A stretch of DNA of 64,000 nt from Ectorhizobium quercum (GCF_026552795.1 NZ_JANFPI010000001.1:558001-622000), one strand, 5' to 3'. Numbered from the stretch's first letter, positions 17,388 to 26,319 are shown. Numbers and translations are program-made. The notes: a model not told the origin generated them from the sequence alone.

Positions 17388-18148
17388 TGCGCGACACGGG
17401 TCTTGCAGGCAAAATCGCACTGGTGACGGGAGCCGGCGGAGGCATCGGTGCCGCGGTTGTCCGGCAGTTACTGGAGGAAGGCGCCCGCGTTGTCGCGATC
17501 GACCTTGAAGCGCCCGGTCTCGTTGCTAAGGACAATCTGCGCGCGGAGGCGCTGGACGTGCGCGACAGCGCCGCCGTCGAGGCGCTGGTCGGGCAGGTCG
17601 AGCGGGAATGGGGACCGATCGACCTCGGCGCCAATGTCGCCGGCATTCTGGCGACGGGGCTGATTGCCGAAACCGACGATGCCACATGGCGCAACGTCTT
17701 CGCCGTGAACACCGACGGCGTGTTCCACGTCTCCCGGGCGCTCGCCCGCCGCATGACGCCGCGCCGGCGCGGATCGATCGTCACCGTCAGTTCCAACGCT
17801 GCCGGCATCCCGCGCCACGCGATGGCGGCCTATGCGGCGTCGAAGGCGGCGACGACGATGTTTACCCGCTGCCTCGGGCTGGAACTCGCGCCGCACGGCA
17901 TACGCTGTAACATCGTCGCGCCCGGATCGACGCTGACGCCGATGCAGACCGGCATGTGGGCCGACGACCAGGGTGCGGCGCGTGTCATCGCGGGCTCGCT
18001 GGAAACCTACAAGGCCGGCATTCCGCTTGGAAAGCTCGCCACGCCGGAAGACGTCGCCGACGCCGTGGTGTTCCTGCTCTCGGACCGGGCCGGCCACATC
18101 ACCATGAGCGATCTTTATGTCGATGGCGGCGCCACCCAGCGCGCCTGA
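17384..18148 (+). CDS. entA: 2,3-dihydro-2,3-dihydroxybenzoate dehydrogenase
   Basis: The 254-residue short-chain dehydrogenase has the NAD-binding TGAGGGIG near residue 15, NVAGI, the catalytic Ser in TVSSNAAG and YAASK. The segment VAPGSTLTPMQTGMW is typical of EntA/DhbA rather than generic SDRs. It oxidises the isochorismatase product to 2,3-dihydroxybenzoate. It is the last gene of the ent operon, coupled to entF by ATGA, and converges with the GGDEF-EAL gene after only 13 bp with no visible terminator. Confidence 0.93.
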   Translation: MMRDTGLAGKIALVTGAGGGIGAAVVRQLLEEGARVVAIDLEAPGLVAKDNLRAEALDVRDSAAVEALVGQVEREWGPIDLGANVAGILATGLIAETDDATWRNVFAVNTDGVFHVSRALARRMTPRRRGSIVTVSSNAAGIPRHAMAAYAASKAATTMFTRCLGLELAPHGIRCNIVAPGSTLTPMQTGMWADDQGAARVIAGSLETYKAGIPLGKLATPEDVADAVVFLLSDRAGHITMSDLYVDGGATQRA

Positions 18149-18161
18149 GCCGGATCGGCGT

Positions 18162-20540
18162 TCAATCGCGGTGACGGGCCGACCACTCCATCGGTAGGCG
18201 GCGGGGCAGACGGCCGGCGCCGCCCGAAGCTTCCGCAGCATCCGCCCTGCCGGCGAGCAGGTCCTCCAGCGGGACGGCCGCACCGACGCCGTGTCCCTCG
18301 AACAGATCGCATCCCGCCAGGGCCAGCAGGGTCTGGGTGAGCTTGTCGCGAACCCCCTGCGCCACGACCACGCAGCCGCGCGAGTGGCACAGATCGATGA
18401 TGGCGTTCAATGTGAGCGTGTCGCGGCCGTCATGGATCTTCCCGACCAGATCGCGGTCCAGCTTCACCGTATCGAGCGGATATTCCAGGATCTGCTTCAA
18501 TGACGTGAAGCCGGCGCCGAAATCGTCCAGCGCTATCCGGAAGCCGGCGTCCTTCAGGCCCTGCACGACGGCCTTCACCTTCTCCGGCGCCCCGATGGAG
18601 AAGGTTTCGGTCAGTTCCAGTTCGATCGACGATGCCGGAACGCCGTTTTGCCCGATGGCCTGGAGGGCATGGTCGATGATGGCGCTCGACCGCAGTTCGG
18701 CTGTCGAGATGTTGATGCCAAGCAGGAGGCCGTCGCCGAACACCTGCTGCAATTGCCTGAGATCGCCGGTTGCCTTTTGCAGGACCCACCTGTCGATCTT
18801 GGAAAACAGGGCATTCGTTTCGGCCAGCGGGATGAATTCGCGCGGCGACACCTCGCCCAGTACAGGCGAGGTCCACCGCAAAAGCGCTTCGCACCGGGTG
18901 ATGACGCCGCTTCTCGACACGATGGGCATGTAGACGAGGGAAAATTCCTCGTCCGGATCAAGCCGTTGCAACTCCGCCCTGATCTGCTGGATGCGCCGGT
19001 CGCCGTCGGCGAAGGCGGAGGAATACCGGGTGATGCGGTTCTTGCCTGACGCCTTGGCGTGATACATGGCCTTGTCGGCGGAGGAGACGAGCTGTGTCAG
19101 CGATCGGGCGTCCGCCGGAAAGCTGGCGATGCCGATGCTGGCGCTGACCGGATAGGTCTCGCTTCCCACGGCAAGCCCGTCGCGGAACAGATCGACGATG
19201 CGCGCGGCGATCTCCGCCGCCCTGTCCGCCGTCCCGGTGTCCTGAAGCAGGATCGCGAACTCGTCCCCCGACAGGCGCGCGAGCCCCGGTGCCTCCGCCG
19301 GGCCTTCCTGACGGCTGGCGGCAAGGATTTCGCGGGCCAGCAACGTGAACCGTTGCAGCACCGCGTCGCCGGCGGCATGGCCGAAGGTGTCGTTGACGAA
19401 CTTGAAGTTGTCGAGGTCGATGAACAGCAGGCTCAGGCACTCCCGCGCGGCGCGGGCGTCCTCGATCATGCCCTTGCCGACGAGCGTGAAGCGGGAGCGG
19501 TTGCTGATACCGGTCAGGCTGTCGGTCCACGAGGCGGTCTGTACCTTGTCGAGCGTGTCGAGCGCCTGATCGTGCAACGTCTTGATATTGGTGGTCAGGC
19601 GCTCTATCTCGCCGCGGCCCGTCATGCGGTCGAGATGCAGGCGGCGGCCCGACAGGATGTCCGTGACCTGACTGTCGAGCACCGCAATCGGTTTGGTGAC
19701 GATGCGCCGGATCAGGAACAGGAGCAGACCCACGGAGCCGAAGCTCAGCAGCAGGCATGCGATCGCCAGGGTGGCTTTCAGTGATTGCAGGCGCGCGGCG
19801 AGATAGGCATCCGTGAGCGGCAGACCCAGCTTCAGATTTGCCAGGACGCTGCTCACCGCCATGAATTGCCCGCCATCTCCGGTGATTTCCGGCGCGATGA
19901 CCAGTGCCGTACCGTATTCCTTCTCCAGCTTGTCCTTCATTCTCAGGAAGTCGCGGGGCCGGACGGCGGCCTGGACGATGAAGGCCTCGTCCCTCTGGGT
20001 TGCGAAGGCATTCGAGAAAGTGGTCCGGTCGAGGAGGGCGGTGTGGATGATCAGCGGCCCGCCCTCGTCCTGGACGAATTCGTCCGACGAGGTCGCGACC
20101 CCGCTCAGCCGCCGCGTTGCCGTTTCGATCTGCACGGAAGGGATCGAGGCGAACGGGTCGTCGCTCTTTTCAAAGTAGTAGGCGACGGACAGATCGTTCT
20201 GGAGGATGGCGAAGGAGACGAAGCGGCTCGAGTTGCTGGAGAAGAACTCGATGCCTTCCTGCACCCTGACACCGAGCGCCGTGGTCCTGAAGCTTTCGTC
20301 GGCCTCGCGCATGAAGGCGCGCACGGCATCGCCCGTCTGCATCATGAAGACCAGATTGCGGGCGAAATCCAGATCCTGATCGAACAGCGATTGCAGCCGC
20401 TCCATCTGCCTGGAGAGACGGGCGGTTTCGCCCCTCTCGATGCTGTCGCGTTCCAGCCAGTAGACGGATACGGCAATGAGGATGTTGCTCAGCAGGACCA
20501 CCGGCAGGATGATCGCGGAGGCCCGCCTACCGAGCGTCAT
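18162..20540 (-). CDS. membrane GGDEF-EAL protein (MbaA-like), EAL domain with altered catalytic residues
   Basis: The protein has 792 residues: a membrane helix (about 9-27), a periplasmic sensor domain (about 30-250), a second helix (about 254-280), a HAMP-like linker (280-325), GGDEF (about 335-500, motif SGDEF at 424-428, no RxxD inhibitory site) and EAL (about 530-765). EALLRW (551-556), N610, E645, DDFG (672-675) and K693 are kept, but the usual AEGV reads AQGV (Q728) and the later QGY/F signature reads EGH (E748). Phosphodiesterase activity is therefore doubtful, whereas cyclase activity is possible. It overlaps the PotD-like gene upstream by 14 bp, like mbaA after nspS in Vibrio cholerae. 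Confidence 0.9.
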   Translation of the reverse strand: MTLGRRASAIILPVVLLSNILIAVSVYWLERDSIERGETARLSRQMERLQSLFDQDLDFARNLVFMMQTGDAVRAFMREADESFRTTALGVRVQEGIEFFSSNSSRFVSFAILQNDLSVAYYFEKSDDPFASIPSVQIETATRRLSGVATSSDEFVQDEGGPLIIHTALLDRTTFSNAFATQRDEAFIVQAAVRPRDFLRMKDKLEKEYGTALVIAPEITGDGGQFMAVSSVLANLKLGLPLTDAYLAARLQSLKATLAIACLLLSFGSVGLLLFLIRRIVTKPIAVLDSQVTDILSGRRLHLDRMTGRGEIERLTTNIKTLHDQALDTLDKVQTASWTDSLTGISNRSRFTLVGKGMIEDARAARECLSLLFIDLDNFKFVNDTFGHAAGDAVLQRFTLLAREILAASRQEGPAEAPGLARLSGDEFAILLQDTGTADRAAEIAARIVDLFRDGLAVGSETYPVSASIGIASFPADARSLTQLVSSADKAMYHAKASGKNRITRYSSAFADGDRRIQQIRAELQRLDPDEEFSLVYMPIVSRSGVITRCEALLRWTSPVLGEVSPREFIPLAETNALFSKIDRWVLQKATGDLRQLQQVFGDGLLLGINISTAELRSSAIIDHALQAIGQNGVPASSIELELTETFSIGAPEKVKAVVQGLKDAGFRIALDDFGAGFTSLKQILEYPLDTVKLDRDLVGKIHDGRDTLTLNAIIDLCHSRGCVVVAQGVRDKLTQTLLALAGCDLFEGHGVGAAVPLEDLLAGRADAAEASGGAGRLPRRLPMEWSARHRD

Positions 20541-21570
20541 GAAGGCCCGTGACCGCGCTGACGATGCGCTTGCGCAACTGGATGATCGGTGCCGAATACT
20601 CGTAGTAGAACTGGCTGGCCGCGACGATCTCCTCCGGCGGGAATATCTCGGGATTGTTTTTCATCTCGTCCGGGAGAAGGGGAATGGCCGTTTGGTTGGC
20701 GGTCGGCATCGAAAGATCGATGGCGTTCCGGACGGCGATGTCGGGCCGGTTGATGAAATCGAGGAACTGGACCGCGAGATCGCGGCGCGGCGATTTCGCA
20801 TTGGCCGCCAGACAGTCCACCCAGATCACGCTTCCCTCCTGCGGCAGCACGTATTTCCACGGCTTGCCGGATATCTCGCTCAGCGTGAACTGGTCGCCGC
20901 TATAGGCAAGCGCCATGTGGAGCTGGTCGCCGATGGCCGCGTCCTGCGAGGACGTCATGATGTAGTCGTAGGTGCGGACGGATGGTGCCTGCGCCTTGAG
21001 CATCTCGAAGGCTTCCTTCAGTTCGTCCTCGTTCTCCGAACTGACGGATTTGCCCGCCAGAATGAGCGGCGGAGAAAGAAGATCGTCATAGCCCGTCACC
21101 ATCGCCAGATGGCCGGACAGGTCCGCGGAAGGTTCGAGCAGGTCGTTCCACGACGTCGGCGCCGTCTCGATCTTGTCGGAGCGGTAGACGATCCCGAGCG
21201 TTCCCCAGAAATAGGGTAGACCGTACCCCACGCATCGCTCGCGCCATCGCGCAACCGAGTGCCTCGCAGACGGCACCGTCTCGTCCGACACCTCGACCAG
21301 CATGCCGTTGCGAGAATAGAGGCCGGTGATGTTCTCGTTGAGGATCGCAAGGTCGATATTGCTGTTGGGGTCGGCAAGCAGACGGTCGCGGTCGTCGCCG
21401 TTGTCGTAGTAAATCTGCCGGATCTGGACGCCGGTTTCTTCCGTCCACGTCTCCAGGACTTTTTCGGAAATGTATTGTTCCCAGATCAGAAGATTGAGTG
21501 TTTCTGCCCTCGCAATTGCGGGAAATACAGATGCGGCGAGCAATGTGCCTGCAAAAAATATTTTTTCCAT
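20527..21570 (-). CDS. PotD/NspS-like periplasmic polyamine-binding protein
   Basis: The 347-residue exported protein has a signal peptide MEKIFFAGTLLAASVFPAIARA followed by ETLNLLIWEQYISEKVLETW, the classic start of spermidine/putrescine-binding PotD/PotF proteins. GLPYFWGTLGIVYRSDKI and WVDCLAANAKSPRRDLAVQFLDFINRP also match. No transport permease or ATPase is linked. Instead it precedes and overlaps a GGDEF-EAL gene, so it is probably a ligand sensor like V. cholerae NspS rather than a transport component. The start at 21570 follows AAAGGGGGA; the longer frame adds ten non-signal residues. Confidence 0.86.
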   Translation of the reverse strand: MEKIFFAGTLLAASVFPAIARAETLNLLIWEQYISEKVLETWTEETGVQIRQIYYDNGDDRDRLLADPNSNIDLAILNENITGLYSRNGMLVEVSDETVPSARHSVARWRERCVGYGLPYFWGTLGIVYRSDKIETAPTSWNDLLEPSADLSGHLAMVTGYDDLLSPPLILAGKSVSSENEDELKEAFEMLKAQAPSVRTYDYIMTSSQDAAIGDQLHMALAYSGDQFTLSEISGKPWKYVLPQEGSVIWVDCLAANAKSPRRDLAVQFLDFINRPDIAVRNAIDLSMPTANQTAIPLLPDEMKNNPEIFPPEEIVAASQFYYEYSAPIIQLRKRIVSAVTGLHDAR

Positions 21571-21754
21571 GATTGTCCCCCTTTTGACGAAGGACAGCAT
21601 GGTTCTCTGAAAAAAGAGCTAAGCCTCACGAAAGGATTTGAGGCTTATTTCGGTATTTAGAGGTTGATGGCTGCGGTTTCATTGCGTTGACCGTGATGGT
21701 CGGAAGATATTTTTACCGAAATTTTAGGTTGCTTTGAAAATATTATGACGACCT

Positions 21755-23648
21755 TCAAGGCGAGGATGCCGGCGCGTGCGGCGTCTTGCGCCAGAAGAAC
21801 GGTCTGCGGACCAGTTCGGGCAGGGCGCGCCAGGCAGCGAAGGAAAGCGCCAGCCAGTAGAAGGGCAGAAGAAGCTGGCGCCATCCGACGGCGCGCCGCT
21901 CCCGTGCCGTCATGCGCTTCATGCCCATCTGCCGGATGATCCAGTAGCTGCCTAGCACGTTGAAGATATCGACGGCCAGAATGATGCGTTCCATTCCCGT
22001 CAGCGGATGCCCGCCGATGAGGTCGTGCAGCGTGTGGACGACGAGCACGATGATCAGGGGATGGGCGAGCGACGAGAGCAGCATGCCGCCGATCAGAAGA
22101 TGAAAGACCAGGCTGGCCTTCAGGCCGATCTCGCGGGGCAGGGCGAAAGGCGCGCGCATCATCACGAGCCAGGTCTGCATCCAGCCCTTGTACCAGCGGG
22201 TGCGCTGGTTCAGCCACACCCGTCTTCGCACCGGCGCATCCTCGATGGTGGGGCGGGAAAGCACGCCGCTGCGATATCCGAGCCGGTGCAGGCGCAGGCC
22301 GAGATCCGCATCCTCGGTCACGTTGAACGGGTCCCATCCGCCAACGCGCCTGAGGACATCCGTCCGGAAATGGTTCGACGTGCCGCCAAGAGGCAGCGGC
22401 AGGCCCGCGCGGGCCAGCATCGGCAGAAGCGAGCGGAAAAGCCCCGCATATTCCAGCGCGAAAAGCGCGCTGACAGCGCTCTCCTGCGCGTTGGCGATGT
22501 GCAGCGGAGCTTGCAGGCAGGCAAGCCGTTCCGGTGCCGACCGGAAGCGGCGGTAGGCTTCCCGAAGCTGGCCGGGATGAGGGCGGTCCTCGGCGTCGTA
22601 GATCACTGTGAATTCGCCGCGCGCGCCGGCGAGAGCGTAGTTCAGCGCCTTGGGCTTGGTGACGGGCAGCATGGGCGGCACCTCGACGATCTCGAAGGCT
22701 GGACCCGGGTCCGCGGCCTTCAGCGCGGCAATCGTGGACAGGTCGCCCGCTTCGCAGACCAGCTTGATGTCCAGCAGCGAGGCCGGCCAGTCCAGCTTCG
22801 TCAGGGCGTCGACCAGTTGGCGAGCGACGGCGCTTTCGCGGTGAAGAGCCACCATGACGGTATAGACCGGCAGCCCGGCATCGTCGGGCGTTGGCGGTGC
22901 CGGCGGCGTCGCCGCGCCACGGATCGCGGCGGCGCGGATCAGCAGGGCGGCGCAATAGAACAGTGAAAGAAAGGCATGCAGCCAATCGCCGGTGGCCAGC
23001 GGCGCCAGAACCAGGGCGCTGGCGAACAGGGTGATGGCGATTCCCGCGTAGAAGCCTTGCAGGCCCCATAGCGTGACACGGGCGGAAAGATGGGGAGCGG
23101 AAAAGATGCGTCACCGTTTCGCGCACCCGTCTTCGTTCGCCGGCCGTCCGCACGGCATCGCGGAGCGCGCGGCGGCCGGTCGCGGCCAACGCCCGGCGGG
23201 CATCGGGAAGCCCGTCGAGCAGCGCCGTCAGCTCGAAAAGGCGCCGTGCCTGCGGAACGATGACGATGAGCGGCGGCCGGCCGGGCGGATGAAGCCGCAC
23301 CATTTCCGGTTGGATGAGCTGCGTGTCCAGCCCGGTTCCATCGGCAAGGTCGTCGGGATCGAGACACGGCAGAAAACGAATGTGCAGGTGGCGGGCAAGG
23401 GCGGCATGGTAATCGTTCTCCCGCACCCCGCTTGCCAGCAGCTCATCCTCGATCGTCGCGCCGCTTCGGGCCGCTCGCGCGGCCATGAAGGCGACCAGCG
23501 AGGCACCGTAGCCGATGGCGACGAGAATGGCGGCTTCGGGCGCAAGCGCATCCGGCAACGGAATGGTCGCCGGCTCTGCCGAAGATTCATGCGGCATCGC
23601 GTACGGGGAGACGGAGTGGAATGAATCCCCGGATTTGCCTTGCCGCAT
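21755..23648 (-). pseudogene. glycosyltransferase family 2 membrane protein, split by a +1 frameshift
   Basis: The N-terminal part (23648 down to about 23105) encodes a domain with ARSGATIEDELLASGVRENDYHAALARHLHIRFLP. The C-terminal part (about 23104 to 21755) continues in another frame from FSAPHLSARVTLWGLQGFYAG through two membrane helices into a GT2 catalytic domain (IYDAEDRP, GGTSNHFRTDVLRRVGG, TEDADLGLRL, QRTRWYKGW) and C-terminal helices. Both halves align as one rhizobial glycosyltransferase. The break lies at a TTTT run (AAAA at 23101-23104 on the plus strand), where removing one T restores the frame. It may be a true pseudogene or a sequencing error. The start is uncertain; 23597 is an alternative. 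Confidence 0.78.
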
Positions 23649-23712
23649 GAGTCTGCTAACCTTGCCCTGACGGTCTGCTACCGGGTTCCCCTCATGATTG
23701 TGAATAATAGGT

Positions 23713-24588
23713 ATGAAATTACATTTTGCATCCCTTAAATATAAGGGGATCGGATTTCTTTCCGCAGCGCTTGCGGCCATTGCCGCGACGACCGGCGCAG
23801 CGCCCGCGCAACCGTCTGCAGCGCCCGGCATGCCGCTTCTGTTCGACGCGCGCGAACACCTGCCCCTGCCGGACCTGTCGGCTTATCCGCGCCTCCGGTT
23901 CCTGACGACGACCGATTTTCCGCCCTTCAGCTTTGCCGACCAGAACGCCCGCCTTGCCGGTTTCCATATCGATCTCGTGCGCGAGATCTGCGCGGTGCTG
24001 GCTCTTCAGGCCCGATGCCAGATTCAGGCCGTCCCCTTCGACGAGCTGGAGACGGATCTTTCCGCCGACCAGGCCGAGGCGGCGGTGGCGGCCGTTGCGG
24101 TGACGCCGGAGCGGCGCGAGCGTTTCGGCTTTTCCCGGCCCTATATGCTGCTGCCTGCCCGTTTTGCCGCCGTGAAATCGGCGGTGAAGCCAGGAGGCAC
24201 CGTGCCGGAACCGGGCTGGAAGGTCGGTCTGGTGAAGGCGACCGTGCATGAGGCGATGGCGAAGGCATGGTTCCCTACCATGCAGTCGCAATCCTTCGAC
24301 AGCCAGGGCGACATGCTCGAAGCGCTGAGGCAGGGCACGATCGATGCCGTCTTTTCGGATGCCCTGCGGCTGTCCTTCTGGGTTTCCGGCGGCGCCTCGC
24401 AGGAATGCTGCGTGCTGGCGCCGGGGGCCTTCCTGTCCGAGCGGTTTCTGGGGGAAGGGCTTGCCATCATGGTGAAGCGGCAGGACAGGGTGCTTGCCGC
24501 CGCCTTCGACCATGCGCTGGCGGAACTCGTGGTCACGGGCCGGCTCGATGACATTTATCTGCGCTATTTCCCGCTCGGCCTTTTCTGA
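23713..24588 (+). CDS. family-3 extracellular solute-binding protein
   Basis: The 291-residue protein has an N-terminal hydrophobic signal segment (about 14-36) and an SBP_bac_3 domain: LRFLTTTDFPPFSFADQNARLAGFHIDLVREICAVL, then AVAVTPERRERFGFSRPYMLLPARFAA, and ALRQGTIDAVFSDALRLSFW. Such proteins bind amino acids or related small molecules in the periplasm. No ABC permease or ATPase is adjacent; instead the gene is divergent from the split glycosyltransferase with a 64-bp gap. The ligand cannot be predicted. Confidence 0.83.
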   Translation: MKLHFASLKYKGIGFLSAALAAIAATTGAAPAQPSAAPGMPLLFDAREHLPLPDLSAYPRLRFLTTTDFPPFSFADQNARLAGFHIDLVREICAVLALQARCQIQAVPFDELETDLSADQAEAAVAAVAVTPERRERFGFSRPYMLLPARFAAVKSAVKPGGTVPEPGWKVGLVKATVHEAMAKAWFPTMQSQSFDSQGDMLEALRQGTIDAVFSDALRLSFWVSGGASQECCVLAPGAFLSERFLGEGLAIMVKRQDRVLAAAFDHALAELVVTGRLDDIYLRYFPLGLF

Positions 24589-24623
24589 GCGGCCGGTGCC
24601 GGACGCCTATTGGCTGGTGACGC

Positions 24624-25292
24624 CTACTGGCTGGCCCAGATGATGCGGGCCACCCATTCGACCTCGCTCATGTCGAGGGTGCGGTTCGGGTGTTCGGGAT
24701 TGAGCGAGACCAGCTCGATGGTCCGGGGCGTCTGGCGCAGCAGCACCTTTGCCATGACCTCGCCTTCGCGCGTCTTCACCACGACACGGTCGCCGCGCCG
24801 CACCTGGGCGCTGGGCTCCACGATCAGCACGTCGCCGTCGCGGTAAAGCGGCTGCATGCTTTCGCCCTGAACCTCCAGCGCATAACAACCCGTGCGCCGG
24901 GCGGGATCGGCCGGAAAATCGACGATATCCCAGCCCTGGCCGGCGGGAAAACCGCCGTCGTCGAAAAAGCCTCCCGCGCCGGCCTGCGCGAAGCCCAGAA
25001 GCGGTATGGCGCTGGTCTGGGGCGGAAAGGCGCCGTGCGGCAGGGAGGCGTCGCGACCGTTCGGAGGGGCGATGCGGCTGAAGAATTCGTCCAGGCTCGC
25101 GCCCGTCGCCTCCAGAACCTTGGCGATCGATTCGGTCGAGGGCCAGCGCAGCCGTCCGTCGGGGCCGAGCCGCTTGGACTTGTTGAACGCGGTGGGGTCG
25201 AGGCCCGCCTTGCGGGCGAGGCCGGACGGGGTCAGCTGATGGTTTTCCGCAAGGGCGTCCAGCGCATCCCAAATCGTCTCGTGCGAAAGCAT
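24624..25292 (-). CDS. LexA/CI-like repressor with S24 self-cleavage domain
   Basis: The 222-residue protein has an N-terminal helix-turn-helix (about 5-70, LTPSGLARKAGLDPTAFNKSKR) and a C-terminal S24 peptidase domain. The putative cleavage site is Ala104-Gly105 (FAQAGAGG), with nucleophile Ser145 (QGESMQPLYRDGD) and general base Lys182. This is the architecture of stress-cleaved repressors, but the HTH is XRE-like rather than LexA-like and no phage genes surround it. The start at 25292 gives the native HTH and follows GGGGAG. It converges with the solute-binding gene. Targets are unknown. Confidence 0.85.
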   Translation of the reverse strand: MLSHETIWDALDALAENHQLTPSGLARKAGLDPTAFNKSKRLGPDGRLRWPSTESIAKVLEATGASLDEFFSRIAPPNGRDASLPHGAFPPQTSAIPLLGFAQAGAGGFFDDGGFPAGQGWDIVDFPADPARRTGCYALEVQGESMQPLYRDGDVLIVEPSAQVRRGDRVVVKTREGEVMAKVLLRQTPRTIELVSLNPEHPNRTLDMSEVEWVARIIWASQ

Positions 25293-25500
25293 TGTCGCCC
25301 ACTCCCCACCCCGGCGCCGTTCCGGCGCAGCATAAATTCCTGCGGGCCGAATGCGACGGCGAGCCTCAGGCCGCCTTTTTCGCGCCGATGCGCCACGCAT
25401 CCCGGCGAAAAATCCTCGAAACGGAAAGCGTTGCGGGCAGAACCGGGACCCGGCACGCAGGTCGCTGGAAGATTAGCGGCACTGCGGGGACGAGTAAAGA

Positions 25501-25524
25501 GGGAGAGGAATAAAATCCTCTCCC
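25501..25524 (-). terminator. terminator of the LuxR-type response regulator gene
   Basis: A perfect 9-bp stem (GGGAGAGGA / TCCTCTCCC) with a 6-nt loop lies 7 bp after the regulator's stop codon. On the minus strand it is followed by TCTTTACT, a modest U-tract. Confidence 0.7.
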
Positions 25525-25531
25525 TGTCCGC

Positions 25532-26179
25532 TCAAGCGACCAGCGCCATGTTGATCTTGCTGAGCTGGATGACGGCCTGGGTGCGGCTGTCGACCTTGAG
25601 CTTCAGCAGGATGGCCGAGACATGCGCCTTGATGGTGGCTTCGGAAACGCCGAGTTCGTAGGCGATCTGCTTGTTCAGCAGGCCTTCGCGCAGCATGTTC
25701 AGAACGCGGTTCTGCTGCGGTGTCAGGGTGCGCAGGCGGGTGATCAGCTCCGCCATGTCCGGGTCCTGTTCCTGGGCACCCTTGTAGGATTCGGGCGTGG
25801 CGATATCGCCTTCCAGCACGGTGCGGATGCTGTTGCGGATATCCTCGATGCCCGACGACTTGGAAATGAATCCCGAGGCGCCGAGTTCGATGGCGCGGTG
25901 GATGGTGGTCGGATCGTCGGTCGCCGAAACGATCACGATCGGCAGGCCGTAGAATTCGGCCCGCAGCGACATCAGGCCCGAGAAGCCGCTGACGCCGGGC
26001 ATGGCCAGATCGAGCAGCATGAGGTCGGCGTCGCAGTGATCCGCGGCGGCCTTGCGGGCGTCGTCGAAATCGCCTGCCTCGACGATCGTGACACGGCCCT
26101 CGATGCCGTCGACGGCCTGCCGCAGGGCGCCACGAAACAGGGGGTGATCGTCGGCGATGATGATGGTCAATGCAGCCAT
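25532..26179 (-). CDS. LuxR-family response regulator, CrbR/ErbR-like candidate
   Basis: The 215-residue protein has a receiver domain (IIIADDHPLFRGAL, phospho-acceptor D57 in LMLLDLAMPGVSG, Lys in GFISKSS) and a C-terminal LuxR HTH (LTPQQNRVLNMLREGLLNKQIAYELGVSEATIKAHVSAILLKLKVDSRTQAV). No kinase is adjacent. Regulators of this subgroup (CrbR, AgmR/ErbR) pair with SLC5-fused kinases, and one such kinase lies at 47420-50929, so pairing is a plausible inference. ATG 26179 is preceded by GGGAGGGA. A 21-bp inverted repeat lies about 105 bp upstream. Confidence 0.88.
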   Translation of the reverse strand: MAALTIIIADDHPLFRGALRQAVDGIEGRVTIVEAGDFDDARKAAADHCDADLMLLDLAMPGVSGFSGLMSLRAEFYGLPIVIVSATDDPTTIHRAIELGASGFISKSSGIEDIRNSIRTVLEGDIATPESYKGAQEQDPDMAELITRLRTLTPQQNRVLNMLREGLLNKQIAYELGVSEATIKAHVSAILLKLKVDSRTQAVIQLSKINMALVA

Positions 26180-26281
26180 TCCGGTGTTCCCTCCCAAGAA
26201 CGTGTTTACAATCCCGCCAGTCGTTTCTCTTTAACCGGGTATGGAGTTTTATACAATAGTCCGGGGTTGCGGCCTGTCATA

Positions 26282-26302
26282 TTCACGGTGCTTAACCGTG
26301 AA
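26282..26302. promoter_or_regulatory. perfect inverted repeat upstream of the response regulator
   Basis: Two perfect 8-bp arms TTCACGGT and ACCGTGAA flank a 5-nt spacer. The site lies between the response regulator (start 26179) and the preceding same-strand gene (end 26320). No U-tract follows on either strand, so an operator is more likely than a terminator. The binding protein is unknown. Confidence 0.45.
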
Positions 26303-26319
26303 ACCTTGGGCCAGGCGTG

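Noticed and set aside
24624-25292. Prophage remnant suggested by the CI-like repressor
   Set aside because: No integrase, attachment repeat or other phage gene is nearby; the neighbours are ordinary chromosomal genes.
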